64,000 bases of DNA, taken from Punica granatum. Its lineage: Eukaryota; Streptophyta; Magnoliopsida; Myrtales; Lythraceae. Location: assembly GCF_007655135.1 (NCBI RefSeq), contig NC_045133.1, forward strand, positions 27,253,845-27,317,844, given 5' to 3'. The position numbers and the translations under genes are program-made. The notes beneath the pieces were generated by a model. That model was not told the origin of the DNA. It did not search any database and worked only from the letters and a program-made list of their open reading frames with translations. Below are positions 34,000 to 45,057 of this stretch, piece by piece; position 1 is the stretch's first letter, and the number at the start of each line of letters is the position of its first letter.

Positions 34000-34460
34000 G
34001 CTCTTCTCAATTTCTGCCCAAACCTTGTCTTCTCACCTATTAGAGTAAGGCCAATAGAAGCCTCAATTACTACCGCTAGCTCGAACCGGTGAATATCAGA
34101 TATATGCAAAGATCGATACAACAGTAACCGCAAAATTTTTGATAAATAATCTTACTAACCCTCAAAATAAACTCTGCCTAACTTGATATTAGACCTGAGC
34201 TTGTGGCAATCGGGAAACTGCCAATGGGTCGAGTCTAATATCCTTTACATTGTCAGGTACATGTTATTGATCCCTTTTGGCAAATCTTATGCCTTGGGTA
34301 TCAAGAAAACACTGACTTTGCTTAGAGAGCTGGTGTCATCCACTTCAATTGCAGGGCGAAAGCTTAGCTCAAGAATGCATGTCAGCATATGTTCGAACCT
34401 TGTGGGTCAAGTACGTGAATTTCTCAAGTTCATCAAAGGCTGCCACATTAAAGCAACTTA
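34000..34460 (+). pseudogene. GAUT12 3'-terminal fragment (end of exon 5, intron 5, exon 6)
   Basis: Exon 6 sequence is recognisable from about 34185 to 34460: DLSLWQ, an IDPFW-like stretch, and the C-terminal FIKGCHIKAT. It has small deletions and a TAG at 34323. The intron 5 copy keeps ATATATGCAAAGAT. Only the last fifth of the gene is present and the frame is broken, so it cannot make a transferase. It arose with the tandem duplication that also copied the DUF1995 tail. Confidence 0.85.
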
Positions 34461-34878
34461 GAAACTGATAATGAGAACAGATCGACTTCGACCTTGCCGA
34501 AGCAACGAGAAGGCGGACTTGTACATGGCAAGAGAAACGGAAGAGATATTTCTCGATTTTTGAGTTCAAGACCCGAGATACTGACTGTACATAAAAAAGA
34601 GAACAGCTGCAGGCTCATGTAAATCTTTCAATCCCTACACTCGGATTTATCCCTAGAAAGTGGAACACTTAGAAATTGTTCGAAATAATGCAATGCTGAA
34701 TGTATGAAGATAGAGAAACTTATTCAGCATGATTAAAAACTCCCTTCAGTTTTAGACAACTTCGAGAAATACTCTCAATTCAGCAGAATGAGATTGACAA
34801 TTAGCTCAAAGTTTCAACCTTTCATTCATATGAGCAATCAGTGCAGCTGAAAAACAGAAGAATAACATCCTAATAGGT

Positions 34879-35871
34879 TTACTTCTTCCCGGTAACATTT
34901 GAGACCAAATCTCTCAACAACTTTGCGGACTTTGTGATCGGAGAATTGATGGCCATCAAGTTATACAGCACGCTCTCGACTTCACCAATGGATGGCCGAG
35001 ACTTGAACCTTGAGATGACCTTCAACTCCCCGCCTTCTTCTTCGACAAGAACAGCCCACCTTTCCCCACTCAACACTCCATCCCTCACACACTTGAAAAC
35101 CACCCCTTTCCTCTTGCTCAAGATCCCTTTCACCTCCAAGCCCATGAATGAATATATCACCTCGAACGAACCCACGAAGCCGCCCATCTCCCCGAAGCTC
35201 TCCTCTTCCTCGAAAACCCACCTCGGGTTGAATAGCACGACCGGCTTCGGGTATAGAGCTTCAGTAATTGTCTTTATAACCACAATCTGGGAAGATTCCG
35301 GTGCCAAGAACACTGCCACGTCACCAGAGCCCAACATCCTCGGATCACCATCATCGAGAATAGATGATATGTCCACATGGCTGATCACAATCTTGCTCGA
35401 TGAGATCGACTTGGAGGCGTTTTCTGCTGCTTCCCGGTTTGGCCACAGCAACAGAACCTTGACAGGTGAGCCTTTCCTCTTGATGGGCAGGTCACGGAAA
35501 ACTTCGGCGGCGAGCCCGGAGAGCGAGTCAGGTGAGTCATCGATGACCGGGATCTCAACCTGGAACCTGGGCTGCTTGAGTTTCTTGAGCTTGCCGGTGA
35601 GCTTCGGGTTGTTAAGGGGCTTCTCTAGGGTGGTTGAGAGGCAGGTTTTCGCTTGAAGGATGGCTTCTTCCTTCGAGGCCGGTGGGTTTGAAGAAGACAG
35701 AGAGGAGTGGATAGGGAAGATGACATGGGAATGAAGCTGATGGGCAGGAAACTTGAAAGAGGGAGCAAGATGAGAGACCCTTGAGCTAGTTGACAATGGA
35801 GTTGAGGGATGTTTGTGCGTTATGGTCCGAGTCTGAAGTCTGAGAAGGTTGGACGCCATTTTCGAGTTCAA
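34879..35871 (-). CDS. DUF1995 domain protein, probably chloroplast-targeted
   Basis: A single-exon gene of 330 residues (or 326 from the second methionine at 35859). The first 60 or so residues are rich in Ser, Thr, Arg and His with few acidic residues, as in chloroplast transit peptides. The remainder, from about residue 65, fits DUF1995, with EEAILQAK, RFQVEIPVIDDSP, VLLLWPNREAAENA and VVLFNPRWVFEEEE. Relatives include the LOW PSII ACCUMULATION 3 protein and the extra domain of a chloroplast adenylate kinase; the biochemical role of the domain is not established. It is convergent with GAUT12, and its last codons are duplicated at 29141-29207. The sequence looks intact. Confidence 0.8.
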   Translation of the reverse strand: MNSKMASNLLRLQTRTITHKHPSTPLSTSSRVSHLAPSFKFPAHQLHSHVIFPIHSSLSSSNPPASKEEAILQAKTCLSTTLEKPLNNPKLTGKLKKLKQPRFQVEIPVIDDSPDSLSGLAAEVFRDLPIKRKGSPVKVLLLWPNREAAENASKSISSSKIVISHVDISSILDDGDPRMLGSGDVAVFLAPESSQIVVIKTITEALYPKPVVLFNPRWVFEEEESFGEMGGFVGSFEVIYSFMGLEVKGILSKRKGVVFKCVRDGVLSGERWAVLVEEEGGELKVISRFKSRPSIGEVESVLYNLMAINSPITKSAKLLRDLVSNVTGKK

Positions 35872-36461
35872 CGGTGGAACAGTCGACGCCTCTCGCAGGC
35901 TCAGGCAGGACCATTAAAACTTCCATTGACGATGAGGATAAGGTTGCATGTCTGCTTTGTCGATAAATTTCAGATTATATTGTCGAATGGTAAAACAGAG
36001 GATATGATAAATTATTGGTTCCTTTACTTTCTTCCTCTCATGGGCTGATTCGAGTAACATGCTCTTCACAAGGCAGTCCAGTCGAACAAAAGTCAAAGTC
36101 GAACGAAATTCAACCACTCGATGCCAGGTTTCAAGTTATTCCGAAGCCTAAAAGGCTCACCGCTTGCAACTCCCGTGTCAGTTTCTTCCGCGTTGGTGTG
36201 GCCGAAGGAGCACTTCGTGAGGTAAAGCGTAGACGAAAAATGAAGTACGAAAGAAGAAGAAACTCGATAATCAACTTATTTAGATTTACACGTGAACTAC
36301 ATAGAGAGTCCATAGTTAAGTCTGCAGTACTGTCTTTTTCAGCCACCAACACAAACTAGCAAAGACAGGAAGAAAAAAGCTAACTGAGTCAACAATGGTA
36401 AAAGAAATGAGCTTCGAGCAGAGGAATTGCAAGCCCAAAGCTCTGGAAGGTTTTCCCGAAC
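35872..36461. other. Spacer: DUF1995 promoter side and ILR3 3' side
   Basis: About 590 bp hold the 5' flank of the DUF1995 gene and the 3' untranslated region of the bHLH gene, both on the minus strand. Small open frames here have no recognisable family. Confidence 0.5.
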
Positions 36462-37164
36462 TCAAGCAACAGGTGGGCGGAGGACATGATCCTGCGAGGT
36501 GTCTACAGAAGCAGGAGGCATGAACTGCCACATAGCAACTCCTGGGTAGCTGATGAAAGGAACCAATTTGTTGCCTGGGGCTTGCCCATGAGGTGCGGCA
36601 AAAGCAGCAGGAATGGCAGGAGGCGGGGGTACAAATGTGGGCTGAGTGTTGACAGTCTTGAGTTGCTGTTCCAACTTCTCTTTCTCTGCTTTTAGCCTTT
36701 GCTTCTCATCACGCAGTTCGTTCTTCTCAGCCTATATGGTCAAACAGATTTCGCAGCAAGGTAAAGAATTATCTAATAATAACATAACCCAGTGGAAGGA
36801 AACATAATTCTGGAGACAATCATACCAGGTATTCACATCTACAACAGTTAATAATGACAATTTAAAAGAAGAGACTCACTTTTAACTCCTTGATTTTCTC
36901 CTGGAGACTTGAATTTGAGTCTTTCAACTTCTGGGCTTCGCCACGCAATTGAGTCACCATGCGAACGGCTTCAATCAAGATAGCAGCCTTGTCTGTTTTC
37001 GGAGGTCTTCCAGGTTCCAGTATAGCTCCCAATTCAAGAAACCTAGTAATCATGCAATGAGGATAGAGATGTTCAACATGTTTGCAGGCAACCCATGGGT
37101 GCGGTTAGTTGGATTTGCCTGGGCCTATCAATAGCAAGAAGAGGGGGGTTGGAGAGAGGGGGGG

Positions 37165-37195
<31 letters not shown>

Positions 37196-38681
37196 TGTCA
37201 TTTAATCTATCTCTGCGTAGCTTCTCTCTACATGCCTTAGAGCTAGTTGCACCACACGATTCAGATCTCAACCTGCAGCAACAGCTCATTCAAAGAAATA
37301 GGAGAAAGATCAACGTAAGGCTACCTTAGTCAACTTTTCACTGCAGCATTACTAAGTAAAAGGTCCCTGTAATTAGTGAGACAGTACAAAATGCACTTTG
37401 GGTCTGCCAATTATCTACAAACATATGACTAAAGGGACTGTGTCACTCTTTCTATGTCTACCACCAACCAATGGCACAAAATCGTAAAACTTATCATCAT
37501 GTTGTAAACGAAACTTGTATAAATTTATAAGTCACACTAGTAGAACAGAGAGATGGTAAAAAGCAGCCAACCAATGGCACAAAGTCAAGAAAATTATCAT
37601 CATGTTGTAAACGGAACGTCCATAGATCCAAAAGCAGTACAGAAAGTCAGACTTGTAGAACAGAGATATGGTAAAAAGTGACGTCCTACCCAAATACATT
37701 TGACAGCACAGTTGTTGCACAAATCAAAATAATTGTCACGAGAAAATTCCCAAAAATCTAGATAATTCTCTAGCCATCCCTGTACAACTAATCCAGTCCT
37801 CAGATAACCTCCACAACCAGTTTACAAGAAAACAAGCAAAGTTTAATGAATGAGATGGGCAAAAAACAAAATTTGACATACCGCTTTTTGGGGTTTTCCT
37901 TAACACCATCTGAATCTCCGAATGATCCATCAATTTCCACACTAAGCATCACATGCAGCAAAAACCAAGAAAGTAATTAAGACGAAAGCAAGTTATATCT
38001 GTGTCAATGGCAAGAGTACTCAAATAGTACATATTATTTCTCTTACACGGAAGATACATTATTAACATCCCTATTTCATAGGAAACCGCCTCAGAAGTAG
38101 CAATCGGAAGCAATTTGAAATACGCATTGCAATATTGAAAAAGTCGGACTCTTTCCTTTGTACACAATTTGAGTTATCCTATATCCTAATTAAGTGCAAC
38201 CAGCAAAACAGCAAATTGCACCGCCCTGAGCTCCCTCAGATAAAAGACAGAAATGCCCGATATTACTTTGCCTGACGATGTGGTTCACTTATCACGCATC
38301 ACCAAAAAGGAGTTCAATTTTGAGCTAAAACCGACGACCCGACTGGTCAATAAGAAACATATTAACCAAAGGAACAAGACAATCAGCTCGACACTCCACA
38401 TGCAGAAATCGAGCATTAGAGAGAAAAAAGACAGCACCAAATACCAAAAGCCCTCTCATTTCAGTTGAGTACAGAAACCCTAATCTACTGAAACAGACAG
38501 GTGACAACTAAAAATGTTAAATTGTGCAAGACAGTGGAAAGTACCTCGCGTTAGAACCCACATTCAAGGGCTGAGGCCACGAGAACCCAGAATTATGGAC
38601 CTGGAAGTTCCCGTCGGGGACAGGGATGTCCTCAATCAGGCCGTAATCGAAGAGCCAATTGCTGTTCTCCTGGGAAACCAT
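36462..38681 (-). CDS. ILR3: ILR3/bHLH105-type transcription factor (bHLH subgroup IVc)
   Basis: Five exons in minus-strand order: 38681-38545, 37941-37882, 37272-37195, 37042-36880 and 36731-36462. Splice sites and phases agree and give 235 residues (Arabidopsis ILR3 has 234). The N-terminus is MVSQENSNWLFDY. The basic region and helix-loop-helix span about 78-130, with KACREKLRRDRLNDK, and are followed by a leucine-zipper-like coiled coil. The C-terminus SVDTSQDHVLRPPVA is diagnostic. Family members work as dimers in the nucleus in the iron-deficiency response and are controlled by the BRUTUS ubiquitin ligase, which binds their C-terminal region. Short exons 2 and 3 (60 and 78 bp) are easily missed. 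A GA microsatellite lies in the intron next to exon 3 (37165-37188). bHLH115 is a close alternative name. Confidence 0.93.
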
Positions 38682-39634
38682 CTATGCCGGGAAATCGAGG
38701 GCACGGTCGGGTCCCGCCGGTAACTGCAGCTTTCCTGGTGAACGGACTGGGGAGAGGAGGATCGAGAGAACCGTCGGACGTGATGAAGAGAGAGAAAATT
38801 TCCGCAGGGGAGAGAGAAATGATTGATGATTGTTGAGGTGAGAGAGCATGTGAGGCTGGGGCCGACGCGGGGCATGGAGGGGCAGTTTGGTGGCAGCTGG
38901 CGGCGCAACTCGGGTTCGGGTCGACCCATTAAACAGGTTAACGGGTCAAGCTTTTTTAGACCACTTGCAAATTGCATTAGCAAATTGGGTCTTCAAAATT
39001 TTCTAATGTATAAAAAACAGGTTAACAATAGTTAATTAATTATGATAATAATATTGCAACATAATTATGAATCTATGATGATAACGCAAACAAAAGAAAT
39101 TCTCTTTTAATCTATCAATTATTCTGAAATTCTTTATGTTACTATTTTAGATAGTTATTTACGATCGAGAATCTCAATTATTTTCATGGTCAGATCGGAT
39201 TTGGTGGGCATTTTTTTCTCTTTATGGATATTATGCCCTTCCTCAAAGGTGAAGGAGCATCGGCATCATGTCCAATGGTGAAGGTTGTGTCCACAATATT
39301 TAATTGATAGGAACTTGTGACTGGTGACCCTTGGAAGTGTCAGAAGGGCAATGGGCAATACCCAAAATTTGATGCTAATTTTACTCAAATTATCATTCAT
39401 AGAAATTATTTCAAAAAATTACAACTTGTTTCTTACTTATGGAGTCGAATATTACCAATAAAAAAAATGGAGTCCAATATTTAGATTAAAAAAATAAATA
39501 AAGGAAAATTAATGGACAGAGAAACATCCTCAAAGAGGATATAGCTTCGGTGGTCGTTAGAGTCCTGCAGGTACGAAAGATGAAGAAGCTCACGCAGTAA
39601 GCTTTTGACACTGACTGATCCATTTCCATATCCA
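38682..39634. other. Divergent promoter region between ILR3 and PNSL3
   Basis: About 950 bp separate the start codons of the two divergent genes. The ILR3 side is GA-rich (38750-38850), typical of a 5' leader. The middle is AT-rich. A run of T or A bases lies on either side of 39470. I saw no defined regulatory motif that I would defend. Confidence 0.5.
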
Positions 39635-40683
39635 ATGGCTCGTCTAGCGAATGTGTATGGCGTCTCCGAGACACTTCCCGCAGCTATCCCGAAGCTCAGC
39701 AACTTGCAGAGGACCCGAATGAGGCCAAAGAGACTCCAAATTGCGAGCAGGAAAGCAGAGGACTTTGAAGAGCAAGGCTCACTGCAGAGTTTGAGAAGAG
39801 GGGCGGCACTGGGACTAGCAGCAGCCTCGATAGCTCTCTTTGGAAGTTTCGGGAATGGAGTTGCTCGGGCCGAGGATAACGGGTACTGGATCACTGGGCC
39901 TATCCCGGTTCCTCCAGTCTTCAACAGTGAGTTATCTAACTAACCCTTCTCTAACTAACATGAAGTCTCATGCCATCCGATATGCTTCATAGACAGATTG
40001 CAATTTGATATTTTTCCAGAGAGTAGTTCCGATAACTTTCCATCTGTTTCATGAGTCGTCTGATTACGGGATTAGATCTTGGTGGAATGGCCAAGTTCGA
40101 TGGAAAAGAGATACACATACTAACAAGTTCGATAAGTGTCTACATGCATATTTGTATTGTTGCATTGGCACTTTCCTAACATGATTGAACTGTCAGAGAT
40201 TGCAAATGAGAAGACGGGCACTAGATCGTTCGTGAGGAGTGGGATATACATAGCAAACATCGGAGTCAAAGGGAGCATGTACAGGCTGAAGAAATATGCA
40301 TTCGATCTGCTCGCTCTGGGGGATTTGATAGGGAAAGATGCTTGGAACTATGTGAGGAAGTACCTGAGACTTAAGGGCACTTCCATGTATTACGATTTCG
40401 ATAAAGTGATCTCCGCTGCTCCCGTCGCCGATAAGCAGCCCCTGACTGATCTCGCCAATAATCTGTTCGACAGCATCGAGAAGGTACACTAACCTCAAAA
40501 TCGGAACCAATTGCAGAAGTAGCACCGGTTGCTTTCTCATCACTGAATTAAATCATGTATTGGTTCTTGGAACTGTTTTGGCAGCTCGAAGATGCCGTGA
40601 AGAGGAAAGACCTGTCTGCGACACAGTCATGTTACGAGGGCACAACTGTTATTCTCCAGGAAGTCATGAACAGAATGGCATAG
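39635..40683 (+). CDS. PNSL3: PsbQ-like lumenal subunit of the chloroplast NDH complex (PnsL3)
   Basis: Three exons: 39635-39926, 40197-40483 and 40585-40683, giving 225 residues. The N-terminal half of the presequence is basic and lacks acidic residues until about 42. A thylakoid transfer signal follows, with twin arginines R54-R55, a hydrophobic core and a likely cleavage after A79 (ARA/ED), so import by the Tat pathway is expected. The mature part matches PsbQ-like proteins: [48 protein letters not shown], and the C-terminal QEVMNRMA. It is a four-helix lumenal protein that stabilises the NDH-photosystem I supercomplex in cyclic electron flow. The exon 1 donor choice leaves a Lys where relatives often have another residue. 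Confidence 0.9.
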
Positions 40684-41020
40684 ACTCGTGATATGTTTTC
40701 GGGTCTGATCAGGACAAGATCATTTATATGTAACATGACATCCCCAGTTGGGGTTTGTTTCGGTATGCAGTTTCTTGCGTAGTTTTCCACAGAACAACTC
40801 TCAGCTGCTAGAGTCCATCCATTCATGAACGGTCTTTAAACGTTGACCACCACACGATGTCGAAGTCGATATGAACTTAACAAAAACTTGATTGCAGCAT
40901 ATTTTAGCAATCAAGAGCACTTGATTGCAGCGACTTCCCTCTTAGTTCCGTTCCCTGTCCTGACAAAAAGAAAAACCGGGAAAGAAAAAGGTCAAAAATT
41001 CGGCAAACATCAATGAAAAT
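40684..41020. other. 3' flank of PNSL3
   Basis: The 3' untranslated region of PNSL3 and a short spacer. No further gene is seen. An A/T-rich stretch directly before 41021 would give the T-run that ends RNA polymerase III transcription of the neighbouring tRNA gene on the minus strand. Confidence 0.5.
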
Positions 41021-41092
41021 GGAGATGCGGGGTATCGATCCCCGTACCTCTCGCATGCTAAGCGAGCGCTCTACCATCTGAGCTACATCCCC
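41021..41092 (-). tRNA. tRNA-Ala (anticodon AGC)
   Basis: The minus strand gives a complete 72-base cloverleaf: acceptor GGGGATG/CATCTCC, D-arm GCTC-AGATGGTA-GAGC, anticodon stem CTCGC/GCGAG with loop TTAGCAT (anticodon AGC), and T-arm CGGGG-ATCGATA-CCCCG. The acceptor contains the G3-U70 wobble pair that marks alanine tRNAs. There is no intron, and CCA is not encoded, as expected for a nuclear gene. Confidence 0.97.
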
Positions 41093-41378
41093 CATATTTA
41101 GCTAGGTTTGTCAATCTAGTTCCAATACTATTATAGCCCAATGCTAGTTTCCCTATTGATCTTATTCACAACTTTTCCGAGTAAAAATCTCCGTCTCAGC
41201 AACAAGCTGTTGAAAATTTCCGACTCGAAGTAGAGCTCTCGATTAAAAATCGAAACTAATTGAGCTTACATATTGGATGGATCGAGACAAATAGAACATC
41301 AAGCCTTAACTTCTATGTTTTATGCGTTTTCATCAGATATAAGGCTCTGTCAACATAAAAATATGATGTTAGATTGAG

Positions 41379-42055
41379 TCAGTCCGACCCGTTTGAGCTT
41401 CCATTTTTTTCCTCGCATGATGGACCTTTCTTTGGAATCCTGAGTTCTATGTTCTTCTCGCTGTTCAGCCTCGCCTCGATATTTTTCCAGTCTGCATCTT
41501 CCGGCAGCTCAAGCCTCCGCACATACCCGTATTCCCACCAGTTCCCACACCTCCAATCCTTGACGTTCAGCTCTCTATGCTGCCTCCACTGCCCGGTTAT
41601 CTCGACTACCTTCCCGTTGTCGACATAAACTTGAACGTTGTTTTCCCATGCTCCTATTTTAAACACGTAAATCCTATTAAGCATCACAGTAGTGTTCATA
41701 ATCTTATCAAGGTAATGAATGATGGAACTTTGAGGGAAAAGGACTTACCTGGGATTTCCGCTTTTAGTACATACTCATGGTCTGACTGAAACCAATCAAC
41801 GCTGGTCTTCCCGCTGCTCCGGAGACTCAATAACAGTATGCCTGACTCAAACTCCCACAAGGGGAACGCATCAGATGGATCAAAGAATTTCCCGAACAAC
41901 AAAGGACTAAATAACGACCCCTCCCCGAAGATCCTAACCACAAATGGGCTGCCCTGAGAGATGAACCTCTTGAACACATCTTCCTTCAACGACACGCTCC
42001 ACTTCTGCGGAGCATGATCTTCAGTTTTGATGCTGAGCTGCCGGAGACTGCTCAT
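41379..42055 (-). CDS. HSP21.7: Class VI small heat-shock protein, HSP21.7-type
   Basis: Two exons: 42055-41749 and 41653-41379, giving 193 residues. The N-terminal part has HAPQKWSVSL and the class-specific GEGSLFSPLLFGKFFDPSDAFPLWEFE block (split here only for reading). The alpha-crystallin domain spans about 85-175, from TSVDWFQSDHEYVLKAEIPG through VRRLELPEDAD to LEIRIP-like residues. It is an ATP-independent chaperone of unusual sequence. The start at 42055 (MSSLRQLS) is preferred because the upstream in-frame methionines add residues not seen in relatives. It lies next to ILR3 and the formin gene, as in Arabidopsis (At5g54660 beside At5g54650 and At5g54680). Confidence 0.88.
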
Positions 42056-45000
42056 GTTTCTCGAACAAATGAAATATTCCTTTCGGAGAAAAAAATGGAA
42101 GATTTCACTGAATTTTATAGCGAGCAATCCGGAAAGTGACAGGTTGCGGTGTGTATTGCAGAGAAGAAATTCCATGGGAATATATGGATTGCTGTAAAGC
42201 TTAGAGGAATATTTCTCCTTTTTTCTCATGCCTTCTGTCATTGGGTCAGAAAAACTCGTGATCGGCATTAGGCATGTTAGATTCGACTCCAGAAAATCAA
42301 GAAAACAACCTCAAACAACAGGAAGCTATACTCAAACTCGAAATCAGCTTGATCTTATGCAGTTTTCAGACTTCCTAGTTTAATGTAACATGAAACTATA
42401 CTTCAAACTAAAGAGTTGCTGCCCCAACTGATGCTTCAATCTGGTTGTTTCGGAACTTTCTAATCGATTTACTGACATGTTGATTCACGACGAAACTGCG
42501 CCAAAAAAAAAAAAAAGTCAGAGACACTTTAGTCGGAAAGCTGTATGAAAAGAATACTTCTGGGTTGAATATGGTGTCATCTGTCAAGATTTAAAAGACA
42601 TCTCCTTTTTCATATATCACACCACTTACTGGAATCTCGAAAGGAATATGAAGCTTCATGGTCTGCCATATTTCAACAACAGTACAATTTATGCATACAT
42701 CAAGATATTCATACCGATTCGGGTTATGTACTCGATTGATCTCCATTAGGAAGACTATCAGCACCTAGCATCATTCTTATATGTCGGAATAGAAACATAG
42801 AACTTCAGTTAGACGAGTCGATTGGATCTCAATTATTCAACGGGACAAATTCAACGTTATATGTATTTCACTATTATACGTCCCGCACCTTCCTGGCAGT
42901 ATCAGAGCCGACCCTCGTTCATGTAATGCCGTGCTTAGCACCGGACGACGGACGGACTCAGTACTTCCAGAAGCAGTCCCATAGAAAATGGACCAGCTTA
43001 TCTGCCCAATGAGTCGAAATTTTTTCTAGGGCCCAGATCCCATTTGGGCCCCGCAGCAGTCCCTTGATCTATGGGCTAGCATGCAATGAATGTATGAAAT
43101 ATTACTTTGGGCCTAAAAAGCTTATATATAAATTATTAAGATGAAATACTAAAGCTATATTTTGGTACATTGAAATGCAAAGGAATGCAATTCAACGACA
43201 TTGTTATATATAGTCTTGCGTTGCTTTATTCGACTCCCGTGTCACTCCGTTATATTGGACGGGACCATGAGGCTTAGTCGTGTAATCGAAATCATCATAA
43301 GGAAACAAATTGTGAAAACAAATACCGTGAGAAAAATAATACAATTTGAATATAAGAAAGTTCGATTAAGTCATATGTGGGTCAATTAATTAATGTAGGG
43401 CCAATAAATGTTGCCCGCGGATGGTTCCAGTTGATGACTTATGAATGCCCCTTCCAAAGTTGCAATTGGATACACATTTATCTTGTACATGATCCGTTTT
43501 GGGCTTATGAACAAGTCAATTGGTTGGACTAAATTTATTTCCTTATTTGCTTTTCTTAAAGTACATAAAAAAATTCGGGAATTGCTTGTACGTCTATGAA
43601 TCATGAGTTGATCAAGTGGGAGAAATGTCCGTTGCCGTCCAAAATGGCAAGTTTGTTAGCCCTCGTACTTCTCTAGATTTATTTGAAAAAAAAAAACGGT
43701 TATTAACACAATTAATGTTCTTTTGGTTACATAACAATTATTCTGAATTCGCCCAAAAAAAATCATTAAATTCCAACATGGATTGGTTCAAGCAGTTCAG
43801 TACTTGATTCGCTTAAATAAAGTTTCGAGTTCGAAACCTTATGATGCAAAAAATTATCCTTAGGAGAGCTTTACCGTGAGCCGATCCAACTCGATTGGAT
43901 TAGTCGGATCCAATTGGGCTTTTTGATACCAGGTTGACAATGAAAAAAACCATCAAAAACAATTAATTCTGAATCTACGCACATTGAAATTTCTTGCAAA
44001 TTTCGAACTTCTTTTTTGTTAGATAACAATTCCGATTTTTTTTTAACCGGTTCGATAGCAATTTGGATTTGCGGATTCTATTTGCTAGTGATTTAAAGAT
44101 ATAACTCAGTAATTAACAAAATTATTATTTTTCCTTAATTTTTGCAAACTCTCTGTGAATATAATTTTCAGAAAATATTTGTTTTGGGAAATAATGATAT
44201 CCAGCTTCCGTCGGTGAAGGTAGAAGCGCGATAGCGCATTGACTTCCCCCGCCTGACGAAACGTGTAAGACCGTGTTGCCGTCACTGTGATTGCCTCTTA
44301 AGGAATCTTCTCTTTCTCTTTGTTCTGTTTTTCAAATTTTTTTCATTTTTAAATTTTAAATAAATTCCCTTAAAAAAAAAAAGAGGGTGGGGGGATCGAC
44401 GAGGCTTGATCTTTTTGGTAGCTTTCGTACGAAACCATGTCAAAGCAGGAATTGTCCCCTTTCTCCTATAACCCCAGCTGTGTAATGGGTCAATACCACC
44501 TTCGATTGCCCTTTTCTACGTAACAGCTAGCGTTTCCGAAGCTTGAGTTTTCTTGATTAGATCTAGTCAAAATTGGAGACCCATTGGGGGAAGGCTTCGA
44601 GCTTTGGATGGGGGAGGGTTCCTTTTTCACATTTGGCGATTCAAGAAATTTCATCCAAAACCGCGATAAGGGGTGCCACGGCTCCGACTGCCAATTGCGG
44701 TGGAAGCTCCTGTGACATTCGGTGGTGGTTCACCTGGGCGACGTAGTCTTCCCATATTTTCGGTTGATCAGATTCATCGTTCTGTCGCTTCCACGGAAGA
44801 TTGAAGATTAATTCTGGGTTTTGGTTGTTTCCTCGGATTTTGATTGCAAGATTGCTTTTTTGGTCGATTTCCGTTTGTGGAGTCAATTTGGGCCCTGAGA
44901 TTTGAGGATATCTGAGGTTTACATAAGTTGAGAGTGAGCCTGGGAGGAGGTTGCAGGATTAGAGCTTGTCTGCCATTTCGGGTGATGAGAGCCTGAGGAG

Positions 45001-45057
45001 GTTTGTGCTCTGATACTGTGAGGTTCTGAGGCATTTATCAGATGAAAAGGATAGTGT
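42056..45057. other. Intergenic region between HSP21.7 and the formin gene
   Basis: About 3 kb, AT-rich, without a recognised gene. The last 700 bp (about 44350-45057) are probably promoter and 5' leader of the formin gene. Small open frames on the minus strand at 44641-45110 are most likely shadows of that leader. Homopolymer A or T runs lie near 42500, 43690, 44040 and 44375. Confidence 0.5.

Noticed and set aside
34934..35656. 240-residue plus-strand open frame opposite the DUF1995 gene
   Set aside because: It is the antisense shadow of an intact, family-matched coding sequence.
42056..42070. TTCTCGAA as a heat-shock element for HSP21.7
   Set aside because: Only two inverted GAA units right next to the start codon; a working element needs at least three and usually lies further upstream.
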